64,000 nucleotides of DNA from JBBSDP01 sp038240605. GTDB taxonomy: Bacteria; Planctomycetota; Phycisphaerae; Tepidisphaerales; Tepidisphaeraceae. This document shows, in pieces, positions 45,400 to 54,213 of the stretch. The notes beneath the pieces were generated by a model, which had not been told where the DNA came from, searched no databases, and worked only from the letters and a program-made list of their open reading frames with translations. Position numbers and translations under genes: made by a program. Location of the stretch: the NCBI GenBank assembly GCA_038240605.1, contig JBBSDP010000019.1, positions 20,274-84,273 on the forward strand, given 5' to 3'. The stretch's first letter is position 1. Every line of letters starts with the position of its first letter.

Positions 45400-46317
45400 T
45401 CAGTGGCTGCGGCCCGATACCGATTTCACGAAGAAACGGACCAGGACGTTCAACAAAAAGATCAGGAAGATCAGTACGAGGATACCCGCCCAGGCGAGCT
45501 TTTGCTGCTCGGGGTCGGCGGCGGTTGCGTATTCGAAGATCTGCTTCGTGAGCGACGGAAAGGCTTCATTTGGGTTCCACGTCAGGTATTGGCTGCCCAG
45601 GGCGGTGAACAGCAGCGGCGCCGTTTCGCCCGCCACACGGGCGATCGCCAGCATGATGCCGGTGACGACGCTGCCGGTCGCCGCGGGGAGGACCACGCGA
45701 AGGATCGTGCCGGCCTTCGTCGCCCCCAGGGCAATCGATGCCTCCCGATAACTGCGCGGCACGAGCAGGAGCATTTCCTCGGTCGTGCGGGCGACGATCG
45801 GAATCATGATGAACGCCAGCGCCAAGGCGCCCGACCAACCGTTGTGGTGACCCAGCGGGACGACCAGCAACTCGTAACCGAGGATGCCGACCACGATGCT
45901 CGGCACGCCGCTCAGCACGTCCGCGACGAAACGGACGGGCGTCGCCAGGAACGAGCCGGCGTTGTATTCCGCGAGGTAGATGCCGGCGAGCATCCCGAGC
46001 GGAATGCCCACCAAGCTGGCCAGCCCGATGAGGATCGTCGTCCCGAGGATGCCGTTCTTCATCCCGCCCGGATAGCCCGGCATGCCGTTGGGGATCGGCG
46101 TCTTCGTGAAGAACGCCCAGCTCAGCGACTTGGCGCCGATCGAGACCAGGTAAAACGTCACCAGCACGAGGAGCGCGAGGATCACCAGGGTGAAGAGGAT
46201 GCAGACGACGTACATCACCTGGCTCTTGCCGCGCGAAATCGCGACGAAGATCTCGTGCTCGTCCTGTTGAACTGCCTGAGCGGGAGGCGGAGATTGGATC
46301 GGGGCGGCGGCAGTCAT
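45400..46317 (-). CDS. pstA: Phosphate ABC transporter permease PstA
   Basis: A 305-residue inner-membrane permease with six predicted membrane segments. The EAA-like cytoplasmic loop reads MLLLVPRSYREASIALGATK, followed by ILRVVLPAATGSVVTGIMLAIARVAGETAPLLF, the standard PstA pattern. The first ~40 residues are a soluble extension. It pairs with the long PstC encoded upstream to form the channel and starts 42 bases after it. Normal length for the family. Confidence 0.95.
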   Translation of the reverse strand: MTAAAPIQSPPPAQAVQQDEHEIFVAISRGKSQVMYVVCILFTLVILALLVLVTFYLVSIGAKSLSWAFFTKTPIPNGMPGYPGGMKNGILGTTILIGLASLVGIPLGMLAGIYLAEYNAGSFLATPVRFVADVLSGVPSIVVGILGYELLVVPLGHHNGWSGALALAFIMIPIVARTTEEMLLLVPRSYREASIALGATKAGTILRVVLPAATGSVVTGIMLAIARVAGETAPLLFTALGSQYLTWNPNEAFPSLTKQIFEYATAADPEQQKLAWAGILVLIFLIFLLNVLVRFFVKSVSGRSH

Positions 46318-46359
46318 AACAGCCTGGTGAAATCAAAGTCAGCCGGCGGCGGCGGCATT

Positions 46360-48147
46360 CTACGCGGCGACTGGTGCATTCTTTCCGACGACCAGGTATC
46401 TGGCCGTCACGTTGAAGAGGAGCGACATCAACAGCAGGACAAGCGCCACCTCCGTCAGGGCCGAACGGTGTATCTCGCTGCTGGCTTCGTGGAACTCGTT
46501 GGCGAGCAGGCTCGACATCGTCTGCGCGGGGGCGAAGATCGACGCGCGGATCTGGTTGTTGTTCCCGATCACCATCGTGATCGCCATCGTCTCTCCCGCG
46601 GCCCGCGCCAGCCCGAGCATGACTGCGCCGAACAGGCCGGAACGACTGAAACGAAGCATTTCCCAGGAGCTCTGCCACCAGGTCGCGCCAAGGGCCGTCG
46701 TACCTTCCACCTGCGGTTGCGGCACGCTGCGAAGCACGTCACGGCTGATGGCGGTGATGATCGGCAGGATCATGATCGCCAGGACCATCCCGCCGCTGAA
46801 CATGTCGCGACCGGTCAGCGAAAGGGGGCGGATGATCGTCTTGCCGCCCGATGTGATCTTCTCCGCGAACATCCATTGGAGGTTCGGTGAGCCGCCGAGC
46901 AGGGCGGTCAGTCCACGGTCAATGCCGGGCACGGCAGCTTGAATGGCACGAGCGGCGTGGCCGCCGAAAAGGAGTGCGAGGACCACCAGCACGATGGGGA
47001 TCGCGACCGCGACGACCGCGGCGCCGACCGACCGCCCAACGGCGCGCCGCGAACCGATCCACGCCGCTGCAACTCCGATCACCAGGACCAGCAAGTCCCA
47101 GAGGAAGCCGCTCCAGCTTGCCGGCGGCAGCCGCATGTAAATCCACTTAATCCCAGGTTCCAGGTGGTTCTGAAGCAGCGGCGCGAGCACGAAAAGTCCC
47201 CAGATTCCGTACGCGATCGAGGGAATGGCGGCGAGAAATTCGATGAGGAACGAGACCCCGTTCACGATCCACGACGGGTTTCCGATCGCGCTTCCCTGCC
47301 ACGCCTTGGGGAGTCGGATGCGCGGCGCGATCCGCACGAGGAAGAGAGCCGCGCCAAGGCTGATCGGGACCGCGATGACGATCGCGATGACCGAGCTCAC
47401 GGCGGTTCCGTAAATCACCGGCAACGCGCCGAACGCGGGCGGAATGATGTCCTTGACCTGTTCGCCGTCCTCGAGGACGAAGTCGCCGTTGGCGTCGCGC
47501 CGGGGCACCTCCAGTTCGTTGGGCCGCCACTCGGAGCCGACGAGGAACTTGAAGCCAAACGCCTTGATGCTGGGCATGGCCGAGATCGCGAGCACCACGA
47601 TGAGCGACGCGAGCATGCACATGATCGCGACAGCCCCATCCCGGGCCAGAGACCGGAGCAGGCTATCGCCGACCAACGCACCGTAGGAGTCAGCCAGGGC
47701 GGCCCGCACGCCAGCGGTCTGCGCGATGAGGAGCGTCGCGATAATCAAAACGAACTGTAAGCCGACCGCAACGTCCACCAGTACCTTGTGCCAGGTCGGC
47801 GGCTCCAATCGCGAGGTGTTGACCAGGATGAGCGACAGCACCGCCGCGCCGCCGCCGATCAAGAGCGCCGCATGAAGGTGTGCTCCCAACCGGCGTGGCT
47901 CGGGATCTTCGATCCATCCCAGTGCCCGAACCGCGGCGACGATCAGGTAGACGGCGGCAGCGCCGTACACGAGCAGGACGCCGAGGCGAACGATCGTCAC
48001 AGGCGGAAGGAACCCGCCGATCCACAGCCAGTTATAGATGACGTGGGCAACGCTGGTGAGGGTGACGATGATGAGCAGCGCCGCGAGGCTGCTGGGCACG
48101 GCCGCCCGCCGGCTTGGCATCTGATAATCGAGCGAAAGGGTGGCCAT
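46360..48147 (-). CDS. pstC: Phosphate ABC transporter permease PstC, unusually long
   Basis: A 595-residue permease; most PstC proteins are about 300 residues. The C-terminal part has the family motifs (IPSIAYGIWGLFVLAPLLQ, then VLAIMILPIITAISRDVL, ALGATWWQSSWEMLRFSRSG and RAAGETMAITMVIGNN). The extra sequence is an N-terminal block of about four membrane segments before GDSLLRSLARDG, plus a hydrophilic loop in the middle (RPNELEVPRRDANGDFVLED) and two more membrane segments near residues 355-400. These additions could form a separate sensory or stabilising domain. It follows pstS after a strong hairpin and precedes pstA. Confidence 0.93.
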   Translation of the reverse strand: MATLSLDYQMPSRRAAVPSSLAALLIIVTLTSVAHVIYNWLWIGGFLPPVTIVRLGVLLVYGAAAVYLIVAAVRALGWIEDPEPRRLGAHLHAALLIGGGAAVLSLILVNTSRLEPPTWHKVLVDVAVGLQFVLIIATLLIAQTAGVRAALADSYGALVGDSLLRSLARDGAVAIMCMLASLIVVLAISAMPSIKAFGFKFLVGSEWRPNELEVPRRDANGDFVLEDGEQVKDIIPPAFGALPVIYGTAVSSVIAIVIAVPISLGAALFLVRIAPRIRLPKAWQGSAIGNPSWIVNGVSFLIEFLAAIPSIAYGIWGLFVLAPLLQNHLEPGIKWIYMRLPPASWSGFLWDLLVLVIGVAAAWIGSRRAVGRSVGAAVVAVAIPIVLVVLALLFGGHAARAIQAAVPGIDRGLTALLGGSPNLQWMFAEKITSGGKTIIRPLSLTGRDMFSGGMVLAIMILPIITAISRDVLRSVPQPQVEGTTALGATWWQSSWEMLRFSRSGLFGAVMLGLARAAGETMAITMVIGNNNQIRASIFAPAQTMSSLLANEFHEASSEIHRSALTEVALVLLLMSLLFNVTARYLVVGKNAPVAA

Positions 48148-48188
48148 GGATCGAGCGAGGCCCGAATGGGAACTGTCCCGGTTTGCGC

Positions 48189-48215
48189 CAGGCGGCGGAC
48201 CGAATCCGCCGCCTG
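48189..48215 (-). terminator. Strong hairpin between pstS and pstC
   Basis: An 11-base perfect inverted repeat (CAGGCGGCGGA / TCCGCCGCCTG) with a five-base loop lies in the 104-base gap after pstS. There is no strong U-run behind it, so it is more likely a partial terminator or an mRNA-stabilising hairpin that keeps pstS expression above the permease genes, as is common for binding-protein genes. Confidence 0.7.
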
Positions 48216-48251
48216 TCGTTTCCCAACGGGGTGTAGATGCGGCCCGGTCTA

Positions 48252-49313
48252 TTACTGGGACGCGGCGGCCGCGCCGTACGAGATTTCCTTGAGCGCCGCT
48301 TCGACCTTCGCCTGCACCGCGGGGCTGAGCGGCGCGTAATCCTGCTCCGGCGCCGCCTTCTGCCCGTCATGCGTCGCCCAGTCCATGAACTGGGTCAGGG
48401 CGGCGGCCTGTTCCTTACTCTTCAGGTTCTTCAGGTCCTTGTAGACGATCAGGTAGGTGAAGCTGGCGATCGGGTACGCCTCCTCGCCCGGCTGGTTCCA
48501 CAGGTTGGCGGCGAGGATGTGACCCTTCAGCTCCTTGGCGGCGCCTTCGCCGGCGGCGGAGACGGACTGTGGCGAAGCCTTGACGAACTTGCCCGCCGTG
48601 TTCTGAACCGCGCCGTAGGCGATCTTGAACTTGTCCGCGTAGTTCTGCTCGAGATATCCGAATCCGCCCTGCGTTTGGGCGATTACGGCGGCGACGCCTG
48701 CATTGCCCTTGCCGCCGGACCCGATGGGCCACTTCACCTGCTTGCCAGAGCCGATCGATCGCTTGAATTCAGCGCTCTGGGTCGACAGATAATTCGTGAA
48801 GACGTAATTGGTGCCGGAGCCGTCGGTCCGCCAGGCGGGGGTGATGGCCAGATCGGGGAGCTTGGCGCTGGGGTTCAGCTTCGCGATGCGGGGGTCATTC
48901 CAGTTGTTGACCTTTCCCATGTAGATGTCGGCAATCAGCTCGCCGGTGAAGTTGAGGTCTTCCTTCACGCCGGGCACGTTGTAAGCCGGCACGACTCCGC
49001 CGGCACAGGAGGGCACCTCGACGATGTTGTCGGCGCCGCCGGCCGCGTCGAGTTCCTTCTTGCTCATGGGAGCGTCGGAACCGGCGAAGTCGATCGTCTT
49101 GTCGGTGATGCCCTTGATGCCACCGCCTGAGCCGATGCCCTGGTAGTCGATCTGAACGCCGGGGTTGACCTTCTGATACTCGGCGATCCAGAGTTTATAG
49201 AGGGGCTCAGGGAAGGTCGCGCCCGCGCCCTGAATGCGAACTTCGGCCGAGGCCGTGGCGGCCATCGTGGCGAGCACGCTCACCGAGATCATCGACTTCA
49301 CAAAACGAATCAT
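48252..49313 (-). CDS. pstS: Phosphate-binding protein PstS
   Basis: A 353-residue exported binding protein that delivers phosphate to PstC/PstA. The signal peptide is SMISVSVLATMAATASAEVR; the ATG at 49313 follows a GGAG ribosome site and is preferred over the upstream Met at 49349. Ligand-binding segments are visible: IQGAGATFPEPLYKLWIAEY, QIDYQGIGSGGGIKGITD, FAGSDAPMSKKELD and RTDGSGTNYVFTNYLS, with phosphate-contacting Ser/Thr/Asp/Arg. First gene of the phosphate operon, with a candidate Pho box 58-80 bases upstream. Confidence 0.96.
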   Translation of the reverse strand: MIRFVKSMISVSVLATMAATASAEVRIQGAGATFPEPLYKLWIAEYQKVNPGVQIDYQGIGSGGGIKGITDKTIDFAGSDAPMSKKELDAAGGADNIVEVPSCAGGVVPAYNVPGVKEDLNFTGELIADIYMGKVNNWNDPRIAKLNPSAKLPDLAITPAWRTDGSGTNYVFTNYLSTQSAEFKRSIGSGKQVKWPIGSGGKGNAGVAAVIAQTQGGFGYLEQNYADKFKIAYGAVQNTAGKFVKASPQSVSAAGEGAAKELKGHILAANLWNQPGEEAYPIASFTYLIVYKDLKNLKSKEQAAALTQFMDWATHDGQKAAPEQDYAPLSPAVQAKVEAALKEISYGAAAASQ

Positions 49314-49370
49314 GGCTGGTCTCCTTTGTTTGAGACGGATCATTAACAACCATTACTAAGATGGCGTCCT

Positions 49371-49393
49371 AAATAAATTAAGATCAGGTTAAG
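49371..49393 (-). promoter_or_regulatory. Candidate Pho box upstream of pstS
   Basis: On the minus strand the sequence has TTAACC and TTAATT spaced by 11 bases within an AT-rich island, which resembles the direct-repeat Pho boxes of PhoB/PhoP regulators. It lies about 60 bases before the pstS start, where activator binding would be expected. The match is partial and made by eye. Confidence 0.45.
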
Positions 49394-49488
49394 AATCGCG
49401 GCCTCAACTGTAACGTTCGGACAGTATCCAAGGATGTCGCCTGCACAGCGCGTAATCAAAGCCGGCCGGCGGGCGATCGAGGGTCGGC

Positions 49489-49494
49489 TAGAAT
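49489..49494 (+). promoter_or_regulatory. Candidate -10 box placing transcription start at the ATG (leaderless)
   Basis: TAGAAT lies six bases before the ATG at 49501, giving the same spacing as the TACAAT at 18143. A transcript from it would begin at about the start codon, and no Shine-Dalgarno sequence is present. No good -35 is visible. Confidence 0.4.
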
Positions 49495-49500
49495 GGTGCC

Positions 49501-50250
49501 ATGTTTTCACTGGTCGCAATACATAAGAGTTACGGGCCGGTTCGCGCGGTCGGGCCGGTCGACCTTGAAATTGCGAAAGCGCGGACCACCGTTCTGCTCG
49601 GACCCAGCGGGTGCGGCAAGTCTACACTGCTGCGGTTGATGACGGGATTGACGTCTCCTGATTCCGGCGAGGTGCGGTTCGAGGGCGTGCGCGTCCAGCC
49701 GGATCGATGGCCGTCGCTCCGCCGCCATCTTGGATACGTCATTCAAGAGGGCGGGCTGTTCCCTCATCTCACCGCATGGTCCAACGTGACCCTCATGGCG
49801 CGACATCTCGGATGGTCAGGACCAGATGTGGATCGGCGGGTAGAGGAACTGGGCCAGCTCACCCGGCTGGATCGGCCGACGCTGCTTCGCTATCCGGCGG
49901 AGCTATCGGGCGGGCAGCGGCAGCGCGTCAGCCTGATGCGGGCGCTGATGCTTGACCCCGCGGTGTTGCTGCTGGACGAGCCGCTCGGGGCGCTCGATCC
50001 GATGACGCGTTTCGACCTCCAGACAGACCTCGCGCAGATCTTTCGTTCGCTCGGGAAGACGGTCGTGCTGGTGACGCACGACCTCAGCGAGGCTGGATTC
50101 CTGGGAGACCTGATCGTGCTGATGAAAGAGGGGCGCGTGGTGCAGACCGGGACGCTCGAGCAGTTCGTCCATCATCCTGCCGAGCCGTTCGTGCGAAAGT
50201 TCATCAACGCGCAGAGGAGCCCGCTGGAGGCGGTGGCGCCCGTCGCATGA
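49501..50250 (+). CDS. ABC transporter ATP-binding protein, osmoprotectant/ergothioneine-type
   Basis: A 249-residue ATPase of the glycine betaine/choline/EgtU group. Motifs: Walker A GPSGCGKST, Q-loop VIQEGGLFPHLTAWSNV, signature LSGGQRQRVSLMRAL, Walker B LLLDEPLGALDP and switch VTHDLSEAGFLGD. It lacks the CBS domains of osmoregulated transporters such as OpuA. The stop overlaps the next gene (SBP-permease fusion) by four bases, and egtB/egtD follow in the same direction, so an ergothioneine importer or exchanger is the most likely role. Sequence alone would allow betaine or choline. Confidence 0.85.
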   Translation: MFSLVAIHKSYGPVRAVGPVDLEIAKARTTVLLGPSGCGKSTLLRLMTGLTSPDSGEVRFEGVRVQPDRWPSLRRHLGYVIQEGGLFPHLTAWSNVTLMARHLGWSGPDVDRRVEELGQLTRLDRPTLLRYPAELSGGQRQRVSLMRALMLDPAVLLLDEPLGALDPMTRFDLQTDLAQIFRSLGKTVVLVTHDLSEAGFLGDLIVLMKEGRVVQTGTLEQFVHHPAEPFVRKFINAQRSPLEAVAPVA

Positions 50251-51782
50251 TCCAATGCCGGCCATCGATCGTCCTGGTTGCATTCGCGGCGCTGTGGGCG
50301 CCGAGACTGAGCGTTGCCGCTTCGGCGGCCGATGCGCCGCCCACACAGCAGACCCTTCGCATCGGCTCCAAGCTCTCGACCGACTCGGTCATCCTCGCGG
50401 AGATCGCGACGCAGCTTTCCCGCGGCAACGGCGTGCCCGCTGAACACCTGCGTCAGTTGGGTGGCACGGAAATCCTCTTCAAGGCGCTTCTCAGCAGACA
50501 GATCGATCTTTACCCCGAATACACGGGAACGATCACCCAGCAGCTCCTGCACGATCCGCGGATCGTGACGGAGCCGCAGATCCGCGCGGCGCTGGCGCAG
50601 CGCGGTATCGCGATGAGCCAGCCGTTGGGGTTCAGCAACAATTACGCGATCGGGATGCGCCGGACCGAGGCAGACCGGCTGGGCCTGAGCGCGATTTCCA
50701 ACCTGGTGAATCACCCGGAATTGCGGCTCGGATTCAGCAACGAATTCATGGCCCGCCATGACGGCTGGCCGCTGCTGCGCGATCGCTACGCCTTGCCGCA
50801 GACCGACGTCCGCGGGCTGGATCACGACCTGGCGTACCGCGCCCTCGCCGCCGGCTCGATCGACGCCACGGATCTGTATTCAGCGGATGCCGAGATCGCT
50901 TATTACGATCTGCGCGTGTTGGACGATGACCTGCAGATCTTCCCGCAATACCGCGCGGTTTACCTCTGTCGCGCGGACCTGCCGGAGCGCTGGCCAGCGT
51001 TGCCTGGGGCGCTGGCCCGTCTCCCGGGGAAGTTCGACCAGGCGGCGATGGTTGCTATGAGCCGGCGGGCGAAGCTCCAGCAGGTTCCCGAGGCGATCGT
51101 CGCCGCTGACTTTCTCAAGTCCACGCTCGGCATCCGCGGCCAGGCGCAGGTATCGGGATTCTGGGCGATGATCGGCCAGCGTACCCTCGAACACCTTTAC
51201 CTCGTGAGCCTGTCGCTGACGGCGGCAATCATCCTGGCCGTGCCGCTTGGGATCCTGGCGGCACGATGGACAGGCGCGGGACGCATCATCGTTGCGATCG
51301 TCGCGGTGATCTACACGATCCCGTCGCTGGCGCTCCTGGCATTCATGGTGCCGCTGCTGGGAATCGGCGTGTGGCCGGCGATGGTGGCGCTCTTCCTTTA
51401 CAGCCTTCTCCCGATCGTCCGCAACACCCACACCGGCCTGCGGGCGATCGCCCCGCCGATCCGCGAGTCGGCGGAAGTCCTGGGTCTGCCGGCGTGGACG
51501 CGCCTGTGGCGCGTCGAGCTGCCGCTGGCATCCGCCTCGATCCTGGCGGGAATTCAAACGTCGGCAGTGATCAACGTCGGCACCGCGACCCTGGGCGCAC
51601 TGATCGGCGCAGGCGGGTACGGAGAGCCGATCGTCACGGGTATCCGACTGGACAGCAAGGCGTTGATCCTCGCCGGCGCCGTCCCGGCGGCCCTGATGGC
51701 GTTGCTCGTGCAGGGGCTTTTTGAATTTCTGGAGCGTTTTCTGGTTCCGCGCGGATTGCGATCAAAACCGGGACTAGCATAG
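50247..51782 (+). CDS. Fused substrate-binding protein and permease, EgtU/OpuC-like
   Basis: A 511-residue fusion. Residues ~1-30 form a signal peptide or first membrane segment (SIVLVAFAALWAPRLSVAA), residues ~35-300 are the OpuAC-type binding domain (LRIGSKLSTDSVILAEIATQ, YPEYTGTITQQLL, GSIDATDLYSADAEIAYYDL), and residues ~310-511 are the permease with five or six segments and the EAA loop (IRESAEVLGLPAWTRLWRVE), IPSLALLAFMVPLLGIGVWP and VGTATLGALIGAGGYGEPIV. EgtUBC proteins described so far carry the permease first and the binding domain last; here the order is reversed. It overlaps the ATPase gene and lies 75 bases before egtB. Confidence 0.85.
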   Translation: MIQCRPSIVLVAFAALWAPRLSVAASAADAPPTQQTLRIGSKLSTDSVILAEIATQLSRGNGVPAEHLRQLGGTEILFKALLSRQIDLYPEYTGTITQQLLHDPRIVTEPQIRAALAQRGIAMSQPLGFSNNYAIGMRRTEADRLGLSAISNLVNHPELRLGFSNEFMARHDGWPLLRDRYALPQTDVRGLDHDLAYRALAAGSIDATDLYSADAEIAYYDLRVLDDDLQIFPQYRAVYLCRADLPERWPALPGALARLPGKFDQAAMVAMSRRAKLQQVPEAIVAADFLKSTLGIRGQAQVSGFWAMIGQRTLEHLYLVSLSLTAAIILAVPLGILAARWTGAGRIIVAIVAVIYTIPSLALLAFMVPLLGIGVWPAMVALFLYSLLPIVRNTHTGLRAIAPPIRESAEVLGLPAWTRLWRVELPLASASILAGIQTSAVINVGTATLGALIGAGGYGEPIVTGIRLDSKALILAGAVPAALMALLVQGLFEFLERFLVPRGLRSKPGLA

Positions 51783-51857
51783 GGGCGACCGGACTTGCGT
51801 TCAGGTTTTTCGAAAGGTCCGATTTTTGCATCGCCCGTTTGTAGGAATGGGAGTCTC

Positions 51858-53150
51858 ATGACGACTGCATCCGTCGCTATTCCTTCAAATACGATCGACG
51901 TCGATCGGGCCGACCGTCTGAGTCGCTTTCGGCAGGTCCGACAGCTTACCCAAAGGCTCTGCGAGCCACTCGCGACGGAGGACTTCGTCGTTCAGTCCAT
52001 GCCCGACGTGAGTCCGACCAAATGGCATCTTGCCCACACGAGTTGGTTCTTCGAGACCTTTCTGCTGGCACGGCATCAGCCGGGTTACCCGCTATTTGAC
52101 CCGCATTTTGCCTACCTGTTCAATTCCTATTATATAACGGTTGGCGATCGCCATTGCCGGCAGAACCGGGGATTGCTCAGCCGTCCGACGGTCGCCGACG
52201 TGTGGCGATATCGCGAGCACGTCGATGCGCATATGGAACGGTTTCTCAACGGGATGAGCACGGACGCGTTCCGCGAGCTGATGGCGGTGATCGACCTGGG
52301 ACTGCACCACGAGCAGCAGCATCAGGAGTTGACGCTCACCGATATCAAGCACGTCTTCTCGGTGAACCCGTTGCGGCCGGCGTATCGGCCGGAGCTTGCC
52401 CCAACACGCGCGACCGCAACATCGCCGATGCGCTGGGTCGGGTTTGACGCCGGTGTTCGTGAGATTGGATTTGAGGGAAGTGGCTTCAGCTTCGACAACG
52501 AGTCGCCCCGGCACCGGATCTTCCTTGAGCCCTTCGAGCTCGCATCGCGCCTCGTCACCAATAGGGAATACCGCGCGTTCATCAACGACGGCGGCTACCG
52601 CCGGCCGGAACTCTGGCTCTCGGCCGGCTGGAGCATGGTCGAGCAGGAGCAATGGCAGGCGCCGCTCTATTGGCTCGACCAGGACGGCCAGTGGACCCAC
52701 TACACGCTGAGCGGCGTGCGTGCAGTCGACGATGCCGAGCCGGTCTGCCACGTGAGCTACTTCGAAGCCGATGCATTCGCGCGATGGGCTGGCGCGCGGC
52801 TGGCCACGGAAGGGGAGTGGGAATCCGCATTCAGTACCTTGCCGATCGAAGGCAATTTTGTGGAGGCGGAACGATATCACCCCGTCGCCGCAACTGGCGG
52901 CACGTCGATGGAACAGATGTACGGCGACGTCTGGGAATGGACCGGCAGCGCGTATCTCGGTTATCCGGGGTATCGACCGGTCACCGGGGCGCTGGGGGAG
53001 TACAACGGGAAGTTCATGTGCAACCAGTTCGTGCTGCGCGGCGGATCGTGCGCCACTTCGCGGTCGCATATCCGCCCGACCTATCGAAACTTCTTCGCGC
53101 CCGATGCCCGCTGGCAGTTCAGCGGCATTCGGCTGGCACGCAGCGTCTGA
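51858..53150 (+). CDS. egtB: Ergothioneine synthase EgtB (sulfoxide synthase)
   Basis: A 430-residue iron enzyme that joins hercynine to a thiol donor (gamma-glutamylcysteine or cysteine). It has the DinB-like N-terminal domain with KWHLAHTSWFF and the iron-binding HHEQQHQELTLTDIKH (H151, H155), followed by the FGE-sulfatase-like C-terminal domain (FDNESPRHRIFLEPFELASR, REYRAFINDGGY, YGDVWEWTGSAY, RGGSCATSRSHIRPTYRNFF). The ATG at 51858 follows a GGGAG site; the frame is open to 51795. Next to egtD. Confidence 0.95.
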   Translation: MTTASVAIPSNTIDVDRADRLSRFRQVRQLTQRLCEPLATEDFVVQSMPDVSPTKWHLAHTSWFFETFLLARHQPGYPLFDPHFAYLFNSYYITVGDRHCRQNRGLLSRPTVADVWRYREHVDAHMERFLNGMSTDAFRELMAVIDLGLHHEQQHQELTLTDIKHVFSVNPLRPAYRPELAPTRATATSPMRWVGFDAGVREIGFEGSGFSFDNESPRHRIFLEPFELASRLVTNREYRAFINDGGYRRPELWLSAGWSMVEQEQWQAPLYWLDQDGQWTHYTLSGVRAVDDAEPVCHVSYFEADAFARWAGARLATEGEWESAFSTLPIEGNFVEAERYHPVAATGGTSMEQMYGDVWEWTGSAYLGYPGYRPVTGALGEYNGKFMCNQFVLRGGSCATSRSHIRPTYRNFFAPDARWQFSGIRLARSV

Positions 53151-53238
53151 CGCGCACGCGCCTCAGCGTGCCTGCCGCCACAAGAGATGGATCGACGATT
53201 TGCGATGGAGCGCATCTCTTGACGAGGACGAGGAGCCC

Positions 53239-54213
53239 ATGAGCCGAATCGACGAGTACCCACTGGCCCTGGACGATCATCAACCGTTTCATGAACTGTT
53301 CCACGCCGACGTGATCGAAGGATTGTCTCGGCCGCACAAACGGCTGCCGTGTAAATATTTCTATGACGAGGCGGGCTCGGCGCTCTTCGATCAGATCTGT
53401 TGCCTCAACGAGTACTATCCCACCCGAACCGAGCTTGCGATCACCCGGAGCCACGCCGCGCAAATCGCCCGGCTCATGGGGCCCGCGGCACGTCTTGTCG
53501 AGTTCGGCAGCGGCAGCAGTCTCAAGACCCGCGTGCTGCTCGATGTGCTGATCAAACCGGCAGGCTACGTTCCGATCGATATCTCGCGCGAGCACCTGCT
53601 CCGCTCCGCCGCCAGCATCGCCGAGGCCTATCCGAGTTTGTGCGTGACGCCGGTGACTGGCGACTACACCAGCGATCTGGAACTGCCTGACGCCGAGGCC
53701 GAGGTGAGGAAGACCGTCGCCTATTTCCCTGGCTCGACCATCGGCAACTTTGAGCCGCGCGAGGCGCTGAGTTTTCTACGCCGGGTCCGAGCGCTCTCCG
53801 GGGATGATAGCGCGTTATTGATCGGCGTGGACGTGAAGAAAGACCCGCGCCAGCTCCATGCGGCTTACAACGACTCGGCGGGCGTGACGGCGGACTTCAA
53901 CCTGAACCTGCTGGCGCGGATCAACCGTGAGCTGGACGGCAACTTCTCGCTCGACACGTTTTCCCACTACGCCTGTTTCAATCCCGGCGCCGGCCGTGTC
54001 GAAATGCACCTCGTGAGCCTGGAGCACCAGTCGGTTCGCGTGGGTGATCAATCATTTGAGTTCGAGTGCGGCGAAGGGATCCACACCGAGAATTGTTACA
54101 AGTACACACCGAGGGAGTTCGCCGCGCTGGCCGCTCGCGCGGGATGGCGGATCGTCGAAGTGTGGACGGACGAGATGCGGCTCTTCAGCCTGCAGTATCT
54201 GATCAGCTCATGA
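53239..54213 (+). CDS. egtD: Histidine methyltransferase EgtD
   Basis: A 324-residue SAM-dependent enzyme that trimethylates histidine to hercynine, the first step of ergothioneine synthesis. Motifs: KYFYDEAGSALFDQICCLNEYYPTRTE near the N-terminus, VEFGSGSSLKTRVLLD (SAM loop), YVPIDISREHL, FPGSTIGNFEP and VDVKKDPRQLHAAYNDSAGV, then FECGEGIHTENCYKYTPREF, which holds histidine-binding residues. The frame is open upstream to 52771 through an egtB shadow; the ATG at 53239 follows GAGGACGAGGAG. It is the last gene of the cluster. Confidence 0.96.
   Translation: MSRIDEYPLALDDHQPFHELFHADVIEGLSRPHKRLPCKYFYDEAGSALFDQICCLNEYYPTRTELAITRSHAAQIARLMGPAARLVEFGSGSSLKTRVLLDVLIKPAGYVPIDISREHLLRSAASIAEAYPSLCVTPVTGDYTSDLELPDAEAEVRKTVAYFPGSTIGNFEPREALSFLRRVRALSGDDSALLIGVDVKKDPRQLHAAYNDSAGVTADFNLNLLARINRELDGNFSLDTFSHYACFNPGAGRVEMHLVSLEHQSVRVGDQSFEFECGEGIHTENCYKYTPREFAALAARAGWRIVEVWTDEMRLFSLQYLISS

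Noticed and set aside
49501..51782. Assigning the ABC transporter as a glycine betaine/choline (OpuC) system
   Set aside because: The sequence is compatible with it, but direct linkage to egtB and egtD makes an ergothioneine-related substrate more likely; left open in the annotation.
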